Source of the DNA: Cunninghamia lanceolata
Lineage: Eukaryota; Streptophyta; Pinopsida; Cupressales; Cupressaceae
Reading direction: 5' to 3'
Length of the DNA stretch: 64,000 bases
Assembly (NCBI GenBank): GCA_027924645.1
Contig: BSBN01000254.1
Span: forward strand, 14,702,501-14,766,500
The position numbers were made by a program, and so were the translations under genes. Numbering within the stretch: the stretch's first letter is position 1; the number at the start of each line of letters is the position of its first letter. This document shows positions 35,617 to 46,403 of this stretch, one piece after another. The notes under the pieces were generated by a model. That model was not told the DNA's origin and ran no database searches. It worked only from the letters and a program-made list of their open reading frames with translations.

Positions 35617-37324
35617 TCTATGAATGCTCTGTAAATATTACCAAACTTTTGATTTTCTCTTTTTGAATTATGTTTCACTTAAAAGTACAGTACAAGTGAC
35701 TTTGTCAAGCAAAGGTTTGGAAGATGTTTTTGATACCATAAATGAAATACACACAATTTAGATAACTCACTTCACTATTTGGAGAGTAGAGAGCCATTTG
35801 TAAAAGGTTCTAATACCACTTGTTTCTAAGATTGTGCTTCTTGTGTTTCAGTTCCTATCTACTTTAGGGATTATAGAGCCAGTATCTATACTTCTTGAGA
35901 CACCCTGACCTAAAATGAGTCAAAACAGATTTAACTTCTAGATTCTGATTTTTTTTTTGCGTAGTGTACAAACACTCATTTTGGTTGGTTCTTGGAATTT
36001 AGAAAAGCTGAGTTGAAGCATGAGATAGCCAACCTAGAAATTAAGATGAAAATCCTCATTTGCAAGCCAAAGAACACCTTAACAGATGCTATTATTGTTG
36101 GTAAAATCACATTTTAACTTATGGTTGGTATAATCATATGTAAAGATTATGGGAATTTTTCCCAAGTCAAAGTGAGGAAAATTGTAATTCATTGACCATA
36201 ATATTTATATAGCTGCAAAAACTTTTGGAGGAAAGATAGACCAAAAAGATCCTCATTTGCAAGTTAAAGACCCCCTTAAGTGATGTTATTGTTGGTACAA
36301 TCACATCTAAATTAGGGTTGGTAGAATCACATCCAAAGATTATGGGATTTTTTCCAAAGCCAAAGTGAGGAAAGTTGTTGATTAATTGACCATAATATTG
36401 ATATACTTGTCAAACTGACTAGAATTCAATCCATGTAAAAGCTTTTGGAGTAAAAGTAACCAAAAAGATTAATATGAGGTGGATTATAAGTTTCTTATCT
36501 TAAAAGTCATTAAATAGAAGATGTAATTATAATCATGCTAAATTAGACAACACAAAAAGAATTCAAATGCATTTGGGTCACTAGGGTGTTGTGTTCAAAT
36601 TTAGCATGTCTTTTTCCCTATGGTCACACCATTATCAAACTAGGTCTATATTGCAGTACCTAAATAGAGGTCTGGTCTTTCCTCATGTTAGCTATATTTG
36701 ATTGTACTTAAGTTTATCACTTTCAAATTTGTTCTCTCAAGAACCAAGACAACCAATTGAAGAAGAGCTCCATAAGCTTTCCTGTATCGTGTACAAAGAA
36801 CTATCAGAAGGCCCACTCTTACCTCAAAAGAGGGAAAATTGTGTTGCCTTCACATGAAAAGCCCACCAAAGCTCTGTGTCTCAACGGATGAAGGACAGAC
36901 TTTGGTTGCTTATAGAAAAGGTTCATGGAAATTTTCCCAAAGTTCTAGAACATAGAGGTCTTGGATCTAATAGAACTAGAAATCATTAGGGCTTATAGAT
37001 GGACTCATAATGCTACGAGTATTTTATGAGATTATTTTCCTGCAATCAAGAAAAATAACCTAGCCTTCCAAGGACCTCAGTTCAAGGAAGAATCAGGCCT
37101 ATTCATGAAGAATTGATCCCCGTATTTCAATCCCACCGTAGATCTCCCTAGCATAGTGTTAGTACTGGTCAGACTATCTCTTCTCCCTAGTGAAGCTTGG
37201 CAAGAATCTAAGCTAAGAAAAATAGGCAGGGCAATTGAAGAATACATCACAATATCCAAGTTTAAGTACCTAGGAGCATTGAATCATGTCAGGATTTTTT
37301 GTGAATGTAGTTTTCGAATAGCCC

Positions 37325-37665
37325 TTTCCTCATAGTCTATTGCTAGAGATGAGAGGTTTTGAACGGGACCAACAATAAGATTATGAAAACATTCCATTCA
37401 CTGAGATGTTGCACCTGTCATGAGCATGGATGCCATACAAGGGAGTGTGCTCTAAATAGTAGCAAACAAGAGAAATATGCAAATAAATGTTGAAGAACCT
37501 TCTCCTCATAGTTTATTGCTAGAGATGAGAGGTTTTGAACGGGAACAACAATAAGATTATGAAAACATTCCATTCACTAGATGTTGCACCTGTCATGAGC
37601 ATGGATGCCATACAAGGGAGTTTGCAAACAAGAGAAATATGCAAATAAATGTTGAAGAACCTCCA
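37325..37665. repeat. Local tandem duplication, period about 176 bp
   Basis: CTCATAGTCTATTGCTAGAG (37329) and CTCATAGTTTATTGCTAGAG (37505) begin two copies that include the zinc-knuckle word. The second copy has a small deletion after GGGAGT. Copy B lacks this duplication. Confidence 0.85.
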
Positions 37666-37686
37666 AAAGAATATAACAAATTCAGG

Positions 37687-37884
37687 GCCTAAATTTTATG
37701 GCCATATAGCCAGCCGTACTTAGGCATTTTTGCTATAAAATACAATCAACATTTGATAAAGGTTAAAAGTGGAGATATTAGACAAGCCTAAATTTTATGG
37801 CCATATAGCCAGCCGTACTTAGGCATTTTTGCTATAAAATACAATCAACATTTGATAAAGGTTAAAAGTGGAGATATTAGACAA
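37687..37884. repeat. Perfect 99-bp tandem duplication
   Basis: 37687-37785 and 37786-37884 are identical, each running from GCCTAAATTTTATGG to GATATTAGACAA. Identity in an otherwise decayed repeat points to a recent event. Confidence 0.95.
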
Positions 37885-37965
37885 ACCGTAAAAAATTTCT
37901 ATAAGATTATTCTGATATATCTACTTAGTTTTCCCAAATGTCTTATTTCATCTCCATGTGAATTC

Positions 37966-40096
37966 AAGGATATAGAAGGCCTGGACAATCTTAGAAACAG
38001 ACTGCACATTTCGGTTGGGGAAAAGGTGGCGGACTACATAGTCAAAATCTTGGGTGAGCTCACAGTAAGATATGACTGTATTAACTCAGACACCCTCCCA
38101 ATCCCAGAGGAAAGTAAAAAAATCCTCCAGAACGAACTCTCAAAAAGGAGAATCTCACTAAACAATGAGAAGGATGAAATCCTTTGGTGTGGCTCGAAGA
38201 TGGGTGGGTACACTGACAAAATGGGATATGTGCTCCAAAATGCAATTAGGAAAAAATTTGATTGCCCTTCGAGACTGTGCTGGCATTCTTCGGTACTCCC
38301 TAAGGCTGGGGTATTCCTCTGGACCATCCTCCATAAGAGGATTCTCACTGCTGACCGCCTGGCAACCATAGGGATTCATGGGCCCTCAAGATGCACTCTC
38401 TACTGCAATGACAACGAAACCATTGATCATCTTCTGCTGACTTGTACCTTTGCGGAAAAATTGTTGGGATTGGCTACAAGAGGCTCTCAATTGGTCCACA
38501 CCCCGGCAAGAAGACATCGTGGGAGTCTTGAAGATCAAAAAGAAGGCTTTATGGGCAGACATTTGGGTTCTCGCCCTGTCTATCATGGTCTGGTAAATCT
38601 GGAAAGAAAGGAACCGAAGAATATTTAGAGGAGAATCCAAATCGGTTGAAGAGGTTTGTAGAGTAATCGAAGACAACATTTGTGAGACCACCAACTCCAA
38701 ATGCAAGATAAAAGAAGATACTATCTTCACTAGATGGGATGAGGAACTTCAACTCCGTTGGAAAAACCTCAAGCATCCTCCTGGCAACATTAAGGCCAAA
38801 AATACAAATAGAAAGGAGGCTAAGTGGATCCCCCCATCTCCTGGGAGGTTTAAACTCAATTTTAATTGTGCCGCTAAGGGCAACCCGGGCATGGCTGGAG
38901 CTGGATGTATCTTAAGAGACTGCAAAGGGAAATGCGAGGGAGCAATATCCAAGAAGCTTGGGTACACTACAAACAACGAAGCTGAATTTGAAGCTTTGGT
39001 CTCGGGGCTGGATCTCTGCAGAAAATTAGGTCACATTAATATTGATGTCGAAGGCGACTCACAATTATATATACAAGCCATCCTTAAGAAGGACACTCCG
39101 AATTGGAAGCTTAAACCCTGGGTGTATAAGGCGTGGGATATCCCTAGCAACCTGGGAGAATTCACGATTACTCACATTTTCAGGGAAGCAAACAAAGCTG
39201 CAGACACCTTGGTTAATCACGGAGCGCGTCAAAAGGTACACACTATTATGGACACAGAAGTTTCAAGATGGGATGGTCTGGGCTGTATCGTTAAACAGGA
39301 AAGTACAGTAACAAGATAATTTCATCCTGGAGCAGACAGACCTCACAAGAATCATTGGAACTATTGATAATCTTCACTGCAAGGTGACTGCAGATAGATT
39401 TTGGCAGAAGATTAGCTGATTACAAGATCGAAGGAATGCAGAGTGGTCCTTGGTTTACAATCGATGATGTGAAGGAGAGCTAGATTTCCAAGTCTTTCCT
39501 TGCACGGCTCCACAGTCTGAAATAAAATCTATAAAATATCTTCTTAGCAACTTTTCGATTGCGGAGGTACAACTCTGGACTAGAAAGCCTTGACCAACAA
39601 TCGTGTCTAGGCTGGAAATAAATCTACTCATCCTGATATGCTATGACTAAACTCCCAGTCTAACAAGCCCTTTTGGATTGAAAGTCTCCTTGAGGATCGT
39701 AATGAGAATGAGTTGGAGTAGTGTTATAAATTAATTTGTGGCTCCCTCTCAAAGAAACTGAAAATGGGGAGTCACAGGGAAATGGATGTATCTTGCAATT
39801 GTTTGGAGGAGAGCAAAGATTGCAAGATCAATTGGCAGTTCAAAATCAAGAAAGATGGAGTGAGAAAGGCAATCATACAGCTCATTGGCCCGAGTCTCTG
39901 GAGTCTCTGGAGTGGTGAACAAGGAAAGAGTGGAAAACAGGAATATGGAAGCCTATGGAAAATGGATCAATGGATCAATGAGAATGAGGAGCTCCTTTCT
40001 CCCTCTCTATAATGCATGAGTAGATGTAACTTCTATTTTTCTTTTTAATATATAAGGGAGTCACCCCATCTGGTGACACTTACCATAAAAAAAAAA
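37966..40096 (+). mobile_element. LINE 3' end: zf-RVT and RNase H with poly(A), 5'-truncated
   Basis: On the plus strand, an open piece from 37852 (no ATG near its start) contains the RT-associated zinc-binding region at about 38262-38455: LCWHSSVLPKAGVFLWTILH, then CTLYCNDNETIDHLLLTC. After a shift near 38470 and a stop in VW*IWKERNRRIF comes RNase H (38839-39250): WIPPSPGRFKLNFN, KGNPGMAGAGCILRD, NNEAEFEAL, EGDSQLYIQAI, REANKAADTLVNHGA. The first catalytic Asp (usually LNxDG) reads Asn (FNCAAKGNPG, codon 38874), so RNase H is inactive. About 780 bp of 3' sequence ends in A10 at 40087-40096. Endonuclease and RT core are absent. Confidence 0.85.
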
Positions 40097-40478
40097 TTAC
40101 AAGTACAACTATACAAGTGACTTTGTCAAGCAAAGGTTTGGAAGAAGTTTTTGACACCATAAAAGAAATAGACACAATTTAGATAACTCACTTCACTATT
40201 TGGAGAGTAGAGAATGATTTGTAAAAGGTTCTAATACCACTTGTTTCTAAGATTGTGCTTCTTGTCTTTCAGTTCCTATCTATTTTAGGGATTATAGAGC
40301 TGATATCTATGCTTCTAGAGACACCCTGACCTAAAATGAGTCAAAACAAATTGAACTTCTAGATGTTAAATAATGTTTTCCTTAACTATAATTTCATTAC
40401 CAAATGAAAAACCTCTATGAATGCTCTGTAAATATTACCTAACTTTTGATTTTCTATTTTTGAATTATGGTTCACCTA
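40097..40478 (+). repeat. LINE-like repeat copy A' (partial) and upstream part of copy B
   Basis: Directly after the poly(A), TGACTTTGTCAAGCAAAGG and the next 240 bp match the start of copy A (35690 on) up to ACTTCTAGA at about 40374. From CTCTATGAATGCTCTG (40411) the sequence matches the DNA upstream of copy A (35617 on) and leads into copy B. No gene. Confidence 0.7.
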
Positions 40479-40479
40479 A

Positions 40480-40525
40480 AAGTACAAGTACAAATGACTT
40501 TGTCAAGAAAAGGTTTGGAAGATGT
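40480..40525. repeat. 46-bp direct repeat, left copy
   Basis: Starting AAGTACAAGTACAAATGAC and ending GGTTTGGAAGATGT, these 46 bp are identical to 48861-48906. The pair brackets the pol-less gypsy element. Confidence 0.95.
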
Positions 40526-42860
40526 CAAGGTATGGATAGAGGAAAATGATAGTGATGATGGAAAGATATGATGATGATGATGATGGTGGAAAGATAGGAT
40601 GAAATGGGATGATGATGCCCCCTCGAGAGGTGGGTTGGACAAACACGGGTATGCTCTCGAAAAGAAATGGCTTGGCTACAAAAAGAAAGATAAGGGGATA
40701 GATAGAAGAAATGATGATGCGTTATGCTGCAATGAAGGTGAGCAACCATGATGTTTGATATAGCACTAGACGTTATGCACCAAGGTATAAGGACCAGGGT
40801 GACGATGTGTCTTGTGCCCCAGCGTAATACAACCTTGTCTAACATATAAGGAAGAAAACTTAGAGCATTGAAGTCCTACTACACAAAAGGTATGATATGA
40901 CCTTAGATGCAAAGGATAGTGCAAAAAGCTATTCCAACATACACAAGATATGAATATTAGCTGGAATGATATAGATGTGATACAAATGCAAGATAAAAAG
41001 ATAACACACACAAGCAAGCAAGCAAGCACAAATGATTCAAAAACAAACAAGGTATTGCCCCTGTCAAGCTGTAAACCAATGATTAATTGCTGATTGTTGA
41101 TAGTTGAGAGTGTTGTCATTGCAGGGAAAGCTATATCCCTAGATCAACACAAGGTTGTTTGCTGAGTTGGTTGGCTAGTTGATTGATTGATTTGGCTTAC
41201 AACAAGGCTAGGATCAAGACCATGGATTGCGTTTGGATAACTTGGCTTGATTAATTAACATGATTGGTATGGATTAAGGATGGGCTTGCATTTGGAGCTT
41301 TGTTTGGAATGGTTGGAAGATGATGAAATGTTGATTAGATTGATTTGATGAAGGATGGATGATTTGTGGTGGATTGAGCTTCTTTTGACTTGCTGAAGTG
41401 ATTGGATTTGTTTTGATGGCTAGATTGATGTGCTTGAGTTGATTTGCTTTAGTGTTAATGTTGATGATTGATAGGATTTGTTTTGATGGTTGGCTTGATG
41501 TGCTTTGGTTGTGATGTTTGTTGTTGCTGGGTTGATTGTTTTGATGATTGGATTGTTTTGAATGATGATAGTGATGGTGTGATGATTAGAGTGTCGATTC
41601 AATCTAAGTATAAGCAAGTGTTCTCAGTATGCTCAAAGGATGTAAAACAAATAAGGTTATTGCCCTTGTCAAGTCATAAACCAATATTTGATTGTTTGAT
41701 TGATGATGATAGATAGTGTTGTCATTGCAGGGAAAGCTATATCCCTAGATCAACACAAGGATGTGGGAATGCTATATCCCATTGATGATGATTGATTGGG
41801 CTCATGACAAGATTAGGATCAAAAACTTGTTGATTTGATTGGATAATGTTCCTTGATTGATTATCTTGCTTCATATGGATTAATGTGACTTGGATTTAAG
41901 ATCATTGCTTAGATTGATTTGATTGATATGATTGGAAATGGATTGATTGAAATGGATGAATGAATGTTATTGATAGGAAGAATTGATGATTGATGATTGA
42001 AGATGATGAATTGATTTTGATTGAATGTTGATGAAGTGGATTATTTTGGATTGATGATGATTGGTTTTATTGCTTGGAGTTTTCGTTGGATAGTTGATTT
42101 TTTGGATTTTTTGACAATATGTTATTTTTTTATTTTTTTGAAATGTTTTGGGATGTCAATGGATTTACAATTTAGGTAGCCTTTGTGCTTGATACCAATG
42201 ACAAGGGAGAAAACCAAGTCTAGGTGCAAGGGATGGATAAAAGGATGGGCTCATAGTAAATGGGATGGAAGGCTCATGAGAGTTGGATGGATAGATAGGA
42301 GGATAGGCCATATAAGGGATGGATGCATGCCTCATGATAAATGGATTGGTAGGCTATAGTGGAAAGCTCATGATAAACAGATGGGGATAAGCTATAAGAT
42401 GGAAAGCTCGTGATAAGGATACACCATAGTGGATGGATCATAAGGGAGCTAGGATGTGATCTTCAAAGGCTATGTTGCATAGGAAGAATAACTTGCCCCA
42501 TTCTAGGTGGTGATGCTTAGGATTTTTACATGAAAAAGTTCATGACCAAGGGATGACATGATGGATTGGATTTGGATAGGATGGATAAATTGTCAATGGA
42601 TAGGACTTGGTTTGGAAAGAAGGTATGTCAAGAAATATCCAAACATGTTTCAACATTTTGCCCCTATGTCTTCATCAAGATCAAAAGGAGGAAAGGGAGG
42701 ATAAATGGGCTCAATAAGATAGGTATATGGATGTAATGGCTAAGGATGGTAGGATGTTGCATGATAGGAATGATATAATGGGATAGGTAGTTTGGAAATG
42801 GATAGGTTGGATGAGACAATGTGCCCCTAAGTGTAAGTGACATAGAAGATCAACCTACAC
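40526..42860 (-). other. 3' noncoding region of the pol-less element
   Basis: No gene. It is rich in GATGATG and TTGATTGA words. A segment holding GGGAAAGCTATATCCCTAG and ATCAACACAAGG occurs twice (about 41120-41153 and 41725-41760), showing an internal duplication of roughly 600 bp with many changes. 40741-40990 resembles 660-890. Confidence 0.6.
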
Positions 42861-43064
42861 ATGACGCTTGTTTGCCAGGTTTTCATCATGGTACTTATCC
42901 AAGGCGCCTGTTTACCAGGTTTTCACCGTTGGACGAAGGGATTTCTCTTTACTTTTTTTTATTTTTTTTGTTTTTTTGTTTTTTTTATTTTTTTTGCCTT
43001 TTTTTTTTTTAGATGGGATGACAATTACACATGGCGCCTGTTTGCCAGGTTTTCACCATGGTAA
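42861..43064 (-). repeat. Conserved 3' noncoding motif cluster (pol-less element)
   Basis: The clearest copy: TTTGCCAGGTTTTCATCATGG, TTTACCAGGTTTTCACCGTTGG and TTTGCCAGGTTTTCACCATGG, the first two about 50 bp apart and the third after a long T-rich tract (42950-43012). It lies 230 bp beyond the stop codon of the gag-like gene. Confidence 0.8.
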
Positions 43065-43292
43065 TGGATAGGAGGGACTCAAGTGGCTAGTGCTATGAGA
43101 GGTTGATAGTGTCCCTTTAGAGATTGATGATGTCTTCACATGGACCATGTCAAGTGTGCTCATAGATGTTGATAAGGGATTGCATGGATGGGAGATGGAG
43201 TAGGTAGATAGTGGATGATGAAATGGATTATGGAAGGTTCATGCAAGGATAGATGGATCAGGATAGTGGAGTATGATGTGGATTATGTAGGC

Positions 43293-46200
43293 TTATGCAA
43301 AAGCATGGACCATAGGGATAGCATGGCGGAGATATGCAAGATAATGGATGGAAGATGGGTAGATGTAGATATGTGAAGGTGCTGCGGAGTGGAAGAGAAT
43401 CATGACCAACGGTTGCACACACCATGATAAACATTGAAGCTTTTGATGAGATGGTGGTGTAGGAAGCAATGGAGATGTTTGCTTAGGAGATGGTTGATGA
43501 AGTGATTTAGGAACCCACATAGATTTAGTATTTTTAGTGCTTTTGTTTTGCTTGTGGGATTTTTGAAGGGAATGGAAGTTTTGGATGGAAATAGGCTTTT
43601 GGATGGAGGTAGGTGATTGGGATTCTTGAGATGTGGAGGAGGATGCCTCATTTGACTTGCTAGCTATTTGCTTAGGAACCCAAACTATTTTGCTTTTGGG
43701 CTTTGCTTTTGGAGGTAAGGGTTTGGATGGTTGCTTAGATGTGGATGAGGATGCCTCATTCGCTTTGCTAGCTGTTTGCTTAGGAACCCAAACCATTTTG
43801 CTTTTGGGCTTTGCTTTTGGAGGTATGGGCTTGGATAGCTTTTTGGATTGCTTTGCTTTGGTTCTTTGCATTGATTTTTCATGTTTGTGCCCTAAGGCAT
43901 GATAGTTCTTTGGATTTTTGGTAGGACTTTTAGCTTTATAGGTAGAGGCATCAAAATTTTTGCTTTTGAATCCCATGGCATGGGTGGAGTGGATGAAATG
44001 ATTGGAAGCTTTATGCTTAGGCGATGTGTGCTTTTGTTGGCCATGATTAGGGATGTAAGAATACTTATGAATGATATGTATGTTAGGTGTTGGAAGTAAT
44101 GGTGGCAAGGTGGATGGAGGGATATTTGGAGTTGGTAAAAGTGGAGGCAAGGTGGATGGCGGAAGGTGTATGGTCACATGCTTTTGACATTTATAGGATG
44201 ATGGAGATGGAATGACAACATATGTTTTGGGTATATGATGGGGGGTGTGATGGAAAGTGGTAGGTTTAGGATGCATGAAAGGATTACCAACATCTTGGCC
44301 TTGTTTACCTTGGGGTGTGTATCTAAGGCCATATGAGCATGGAGGGATTTTGACATGGTTTGGCTCCAAAATACCTTGTTCATAAAGGCCTAGACCTTTG
44401 CCTTGGTAGTTCATGTTTTGGAGTATGCGATGGACAATGGGACTAGGTGTGCTGTGAACATTAGACTTGAGCTCATTATTGGATGAAGAAGGTGAAGTGG
44501 ATAAAGGTCGTTGTTGTCCTAAGGAAGAACATTCATGGACAAAGGTGGTAAAACCAATAGGACATGATGGTGGACTTGAAGTGGAATCGATGGTCAATGT
44601 GAAAGGAGGATCATTAGGATCTTGCTTATGTTCATGTTGATCCAAGTTATTGGTATGATCTTTTATGCTTACTTGGGGGACAAGTGTCTCATCATGACAA
44701 GTTGATGTTTTCTCATTATGGATAGGGCTAGATGGTAGATGACTAGGAGCAATGTGGATATCTTGGTCATGGATAGATATAGGATTATGGATAGGATCAA
44801 GGTGCTCATGGATAGCTTCTTCATAGGTATCATCTTGATCATAAAGAAGGTAAATGTTATGGATGGGTTGCATGGAAGTGTTTTGATCTTGAGTTGGACT
44901 AGGGCTTAATGTTACCACATGTTTAAGATTATGCTCTTGACATACCTGTTGACTTTGGATGGAAGTGGAAGGTTCTTGAGTGGACTTGATAGGCTCTTGA
45001 TAGTTATCAACATGAAGGCATGATGGCTCTTGACTTAGGCTTGTGGTTGGAGACTCTTGAATAGACTTGTTGGCTTGTAGGTCACATGATGGGCTTAAAG
45101 GGCTAGGTATGTTAATGGAAGCCTCTTGAAGAGGCTCAAGGATATGTGAACCATATGATGAGATTATAGGATTGGACATGACCTTTGGAAGTTCATTGCT
45201 AGGCTCATGAATTAGTGTTTGACATGGAGGTAGTTTATTCCTAGCTAGTAGCCAATGGATCACATCCTTTGCAAGTGTATGGGTGGATGGAAAATATAAT
45301 GGATGTATGATAATGGTAGTTGGTGTTGGATTAGGATTAGGACTAGGATTAGGTTGAGACCTAATTAGATTAGATGGATTAGGATTTGGACTAGATGGGG
45401 GTGATGATGTGGCACGATTTCCCATTATAGGTGGGTACACCTTGTAAACAATTGAGACAAATATTGGACATTGATTTGTATTATGGCCTTTGGTCCTATG
45501 GTATGCACAATAATCATGTTCATCATATGGACTTTCTTCACATGGTTTGACTTTAGGAAGTTCAATGAGTTTTGCTTCAAGCATCCTTTGTAAAACTCTC
45601 TCAGCCGCATCCTTTGGTGAACGATTAGAATGATATGGTGAGGAAGCTAATGAGGGGCTTGGTGGTTTGGAAGGTTGATGGACTAATGGACTATGATTAG
45701 GATCACATGGTGGTGTTGAGATAGGACTTGTTGGTTCATGTGATGGCATGTGATTGGATGGTGGTGGCCACTCTAGATTGGTATCTCCCTTGTCAAAGGT
45801 TATTAGATCTTGCATAGGATAACTTGGGCTTGTTTGATTTATGTACAAGGGGCCATTGGGATTTGGATGTGCTTCTTGTTGGAAAGGTGGATTTAGATCT
45901 ATCAATGGTGCTTTGTGGTCTTGTTGAAAAGGTGTATTTGGACTTACTTGATTTATGTACAAAGAGCCACTGGGACTTGGCTGTTGTTCTTGTAATATCA
46001 CTTGATGGCTTTGTGGATGGGCTTGGTAGTGCATTGGAATGATGGCATGAGGGATTGGATAAGCTTGAGGTGGATGTTCATAGGTTGATGTGGCATTGAC
46101 TTGGTGGATAGGTGGATTAAGTTGATAGGAAGTGGATGGATATGACATGCAGCTATAAGGTGGATTAGGTTGGTATGGAGTGGCTAAGGATTGTTGTACT

Positions 46201-46403
46201 TGTCGAGCTTGACTAGTGGCTAAAAGGTGTTGGACTTGGGCTATGGAGTGCTGTAGTTGAGGTGATTGGCTTGCGTGGGGTTGAGCTTTTTGGATGAAGA
46301 ATTGTAATATTTCAATGGCGTCTTGGTTTAGGGGTTGTAATCCTTGATAAAGATTTTGGAGGAATCTTTGGAATTTGATTTCTAGGTCCTCTAGTGTAGA
46401 CAT
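43293..46403 (-). CDS. Gag-like protein with zinc knuckle and G-patch (1036 aa), intact
   Basis: Open from ATG at 46403 (MSTLEDLEIKFQRFLQNL) to a stop at 43293. The first 75 residues look helical. Residues 80-640 are Pro/Ser/His/Gln-rich low complexity, broken by a zinc-knuckle-like word CAYHRTKGHNTNQC (299-312; C-x2-H-x4-H-x4-C, a variant common in plant gypsy gags). A G-patch lies at about 655-690 (ILQNMNYQGKGLGLYEQGIL). After it come a duplicated PPSTLPPLLPTPNI word and two copies of a Lys-rich segment with KPKSKMVWVPKQ or KPKSKIVWVPKQ. The length exceeds usual gypsy gags. Basic and Pro-rich sequence with an RNA-type knuckle suggests RNA packaging, an inference. No pol follows. Codon frame is kept for 3.1 kb beside decayed DNA, so it may be recent or selected. 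Confidence 0.75.
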   Translation of the reverse strand: MSTLEDLEIKFQRFLQNLYQGLQPLNQDAIEILQFFIQKAQPHASQSPQLQHSIAQVQHLLATSQARQVQQSLATPYQPNPPYSCMSYPSTSYQLNPPIHQVNATSTYEHPPQAYPIPHAIIPMHYQAHPQSHQVILQEQQPSPSGSLYINQVSPNTPFQQDHKAPLIDLNPPFQQEAHPNPNGPLYINQTSPSYPMQDLITFDKGDTNLEWPPPSNHMPSHEPTSPISTPPCDPNHSPLVHQPSKPPSPSLASSPYHSNRSPKDAAERVLQRMLEAKLIELPKVKPCEESPYDEHDYCAYHRTKGHNTNQCPIFVSIVYKVYPPIMGNRATSSPPSSPNPNPSNLIRSQPNPSPNPNPTPTTIIIHPLYFPSTHTLAKDVIHWLLARNKLPPCQTLIHEPSNELPKVMSNPIISSYGSHILEPLQEASINIPSPLSPSCDLQANKSIQESPTTSLSQEPSCLHVDNYQEPIKSTQEPSTSIQSQQVCQEHNLKHVVTLSPSPTQDQNTSMQPIHNIYLLYDQDDTYEEAIHEHLDPIHNPISIHDQDIHIAPSHLPSSPIHNEKTSTCHDETLVPQVSIKDHTNNLDQHEHKQDPNDPPFTLTIDSTSSPPSCPIGFTTFVHECSSLGQQRPLSTSPSSSNNELKSNVHSTPSPIVHRILQNMNYQGKGLGLYEQGILEPNHVKIPPCSYGLRYTPQGKQGQDVGNPFMHPKPTTFHHTPHHIPKTYVVIPSPSSYKCQKHVTIHLPPSTLPPLLPTPNIPPSTLPPLLPTPNIHIIHKYSYIPNHGQQKHTSPKHKASNHFIHSTHAMGFKSKNFDASTYKAKSPTKNPKNYHALGHKHEKSMQRTKAKQSKKLSKPIPPKAKPKSKMVWVPKQTASKANEASSSTSKQPSKPLPPKAKPKSKIVWVPKQIASKSNEASSSTSQESQSPTSIQKPISIQNFHSLQKSHKQNKSTKNTKSMWVPKSLHQPSPKQTSPLLPTPPSHQKLQCLSWCVQPLVMILFHSAAPSHIYIYPSSIHYLAYLRHAIPMVHAFA

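Larger units (their letters stand above)
35617..37965 (+). pseudogene. LINE-like repeat copy A: 5' region and decayed ORF1
   Basis: Homologous to 48861-50923 (copy B). On the plus strand, the stretch 36990-37330 can be read with few stops as DYFPAIKKNNLAFQGPQF, then RLSLLPSEAWQESKLRKIGR, AIEEYITISKF and HVRIFCEC. This resembles the DUF4283-type nucleic-acid-binding domain of plant LINE ORF1. A zinc-knuckle-like word follows at 37407-37448 (CCTCHEHGCHTREC), with Cys where His is usual. The frame is broken by stops. Two local tandem duplications (about 176 bp and exactly 99 bp) lie at its end. An ordinary ORF1 would be followed by endonuclease and RT; neither is present. Confidence 0.6.

Noticed and set aside
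38034..38976. Minus-strand frames of 75-114 codons opposite the LINE 3' end
   Set aside because: The plus strand carries clear zf-RVT and RNase H motifs, so these are shadows.
41160..42080. GATT/GATGATG-rich stretch considered as a microsatellite or CRISPR-like array
   Set aside because: There are no regular spacers and no exact unit. It is low-complexity sequence within the 3' noncoding part of the pol-less element.
43633..46042. Several plus- and minus-strand frames overlapping the 1036-codon gene
   Set aside because: They are other-frame shadows of the gag-like gene's low-complexity coding sequence.
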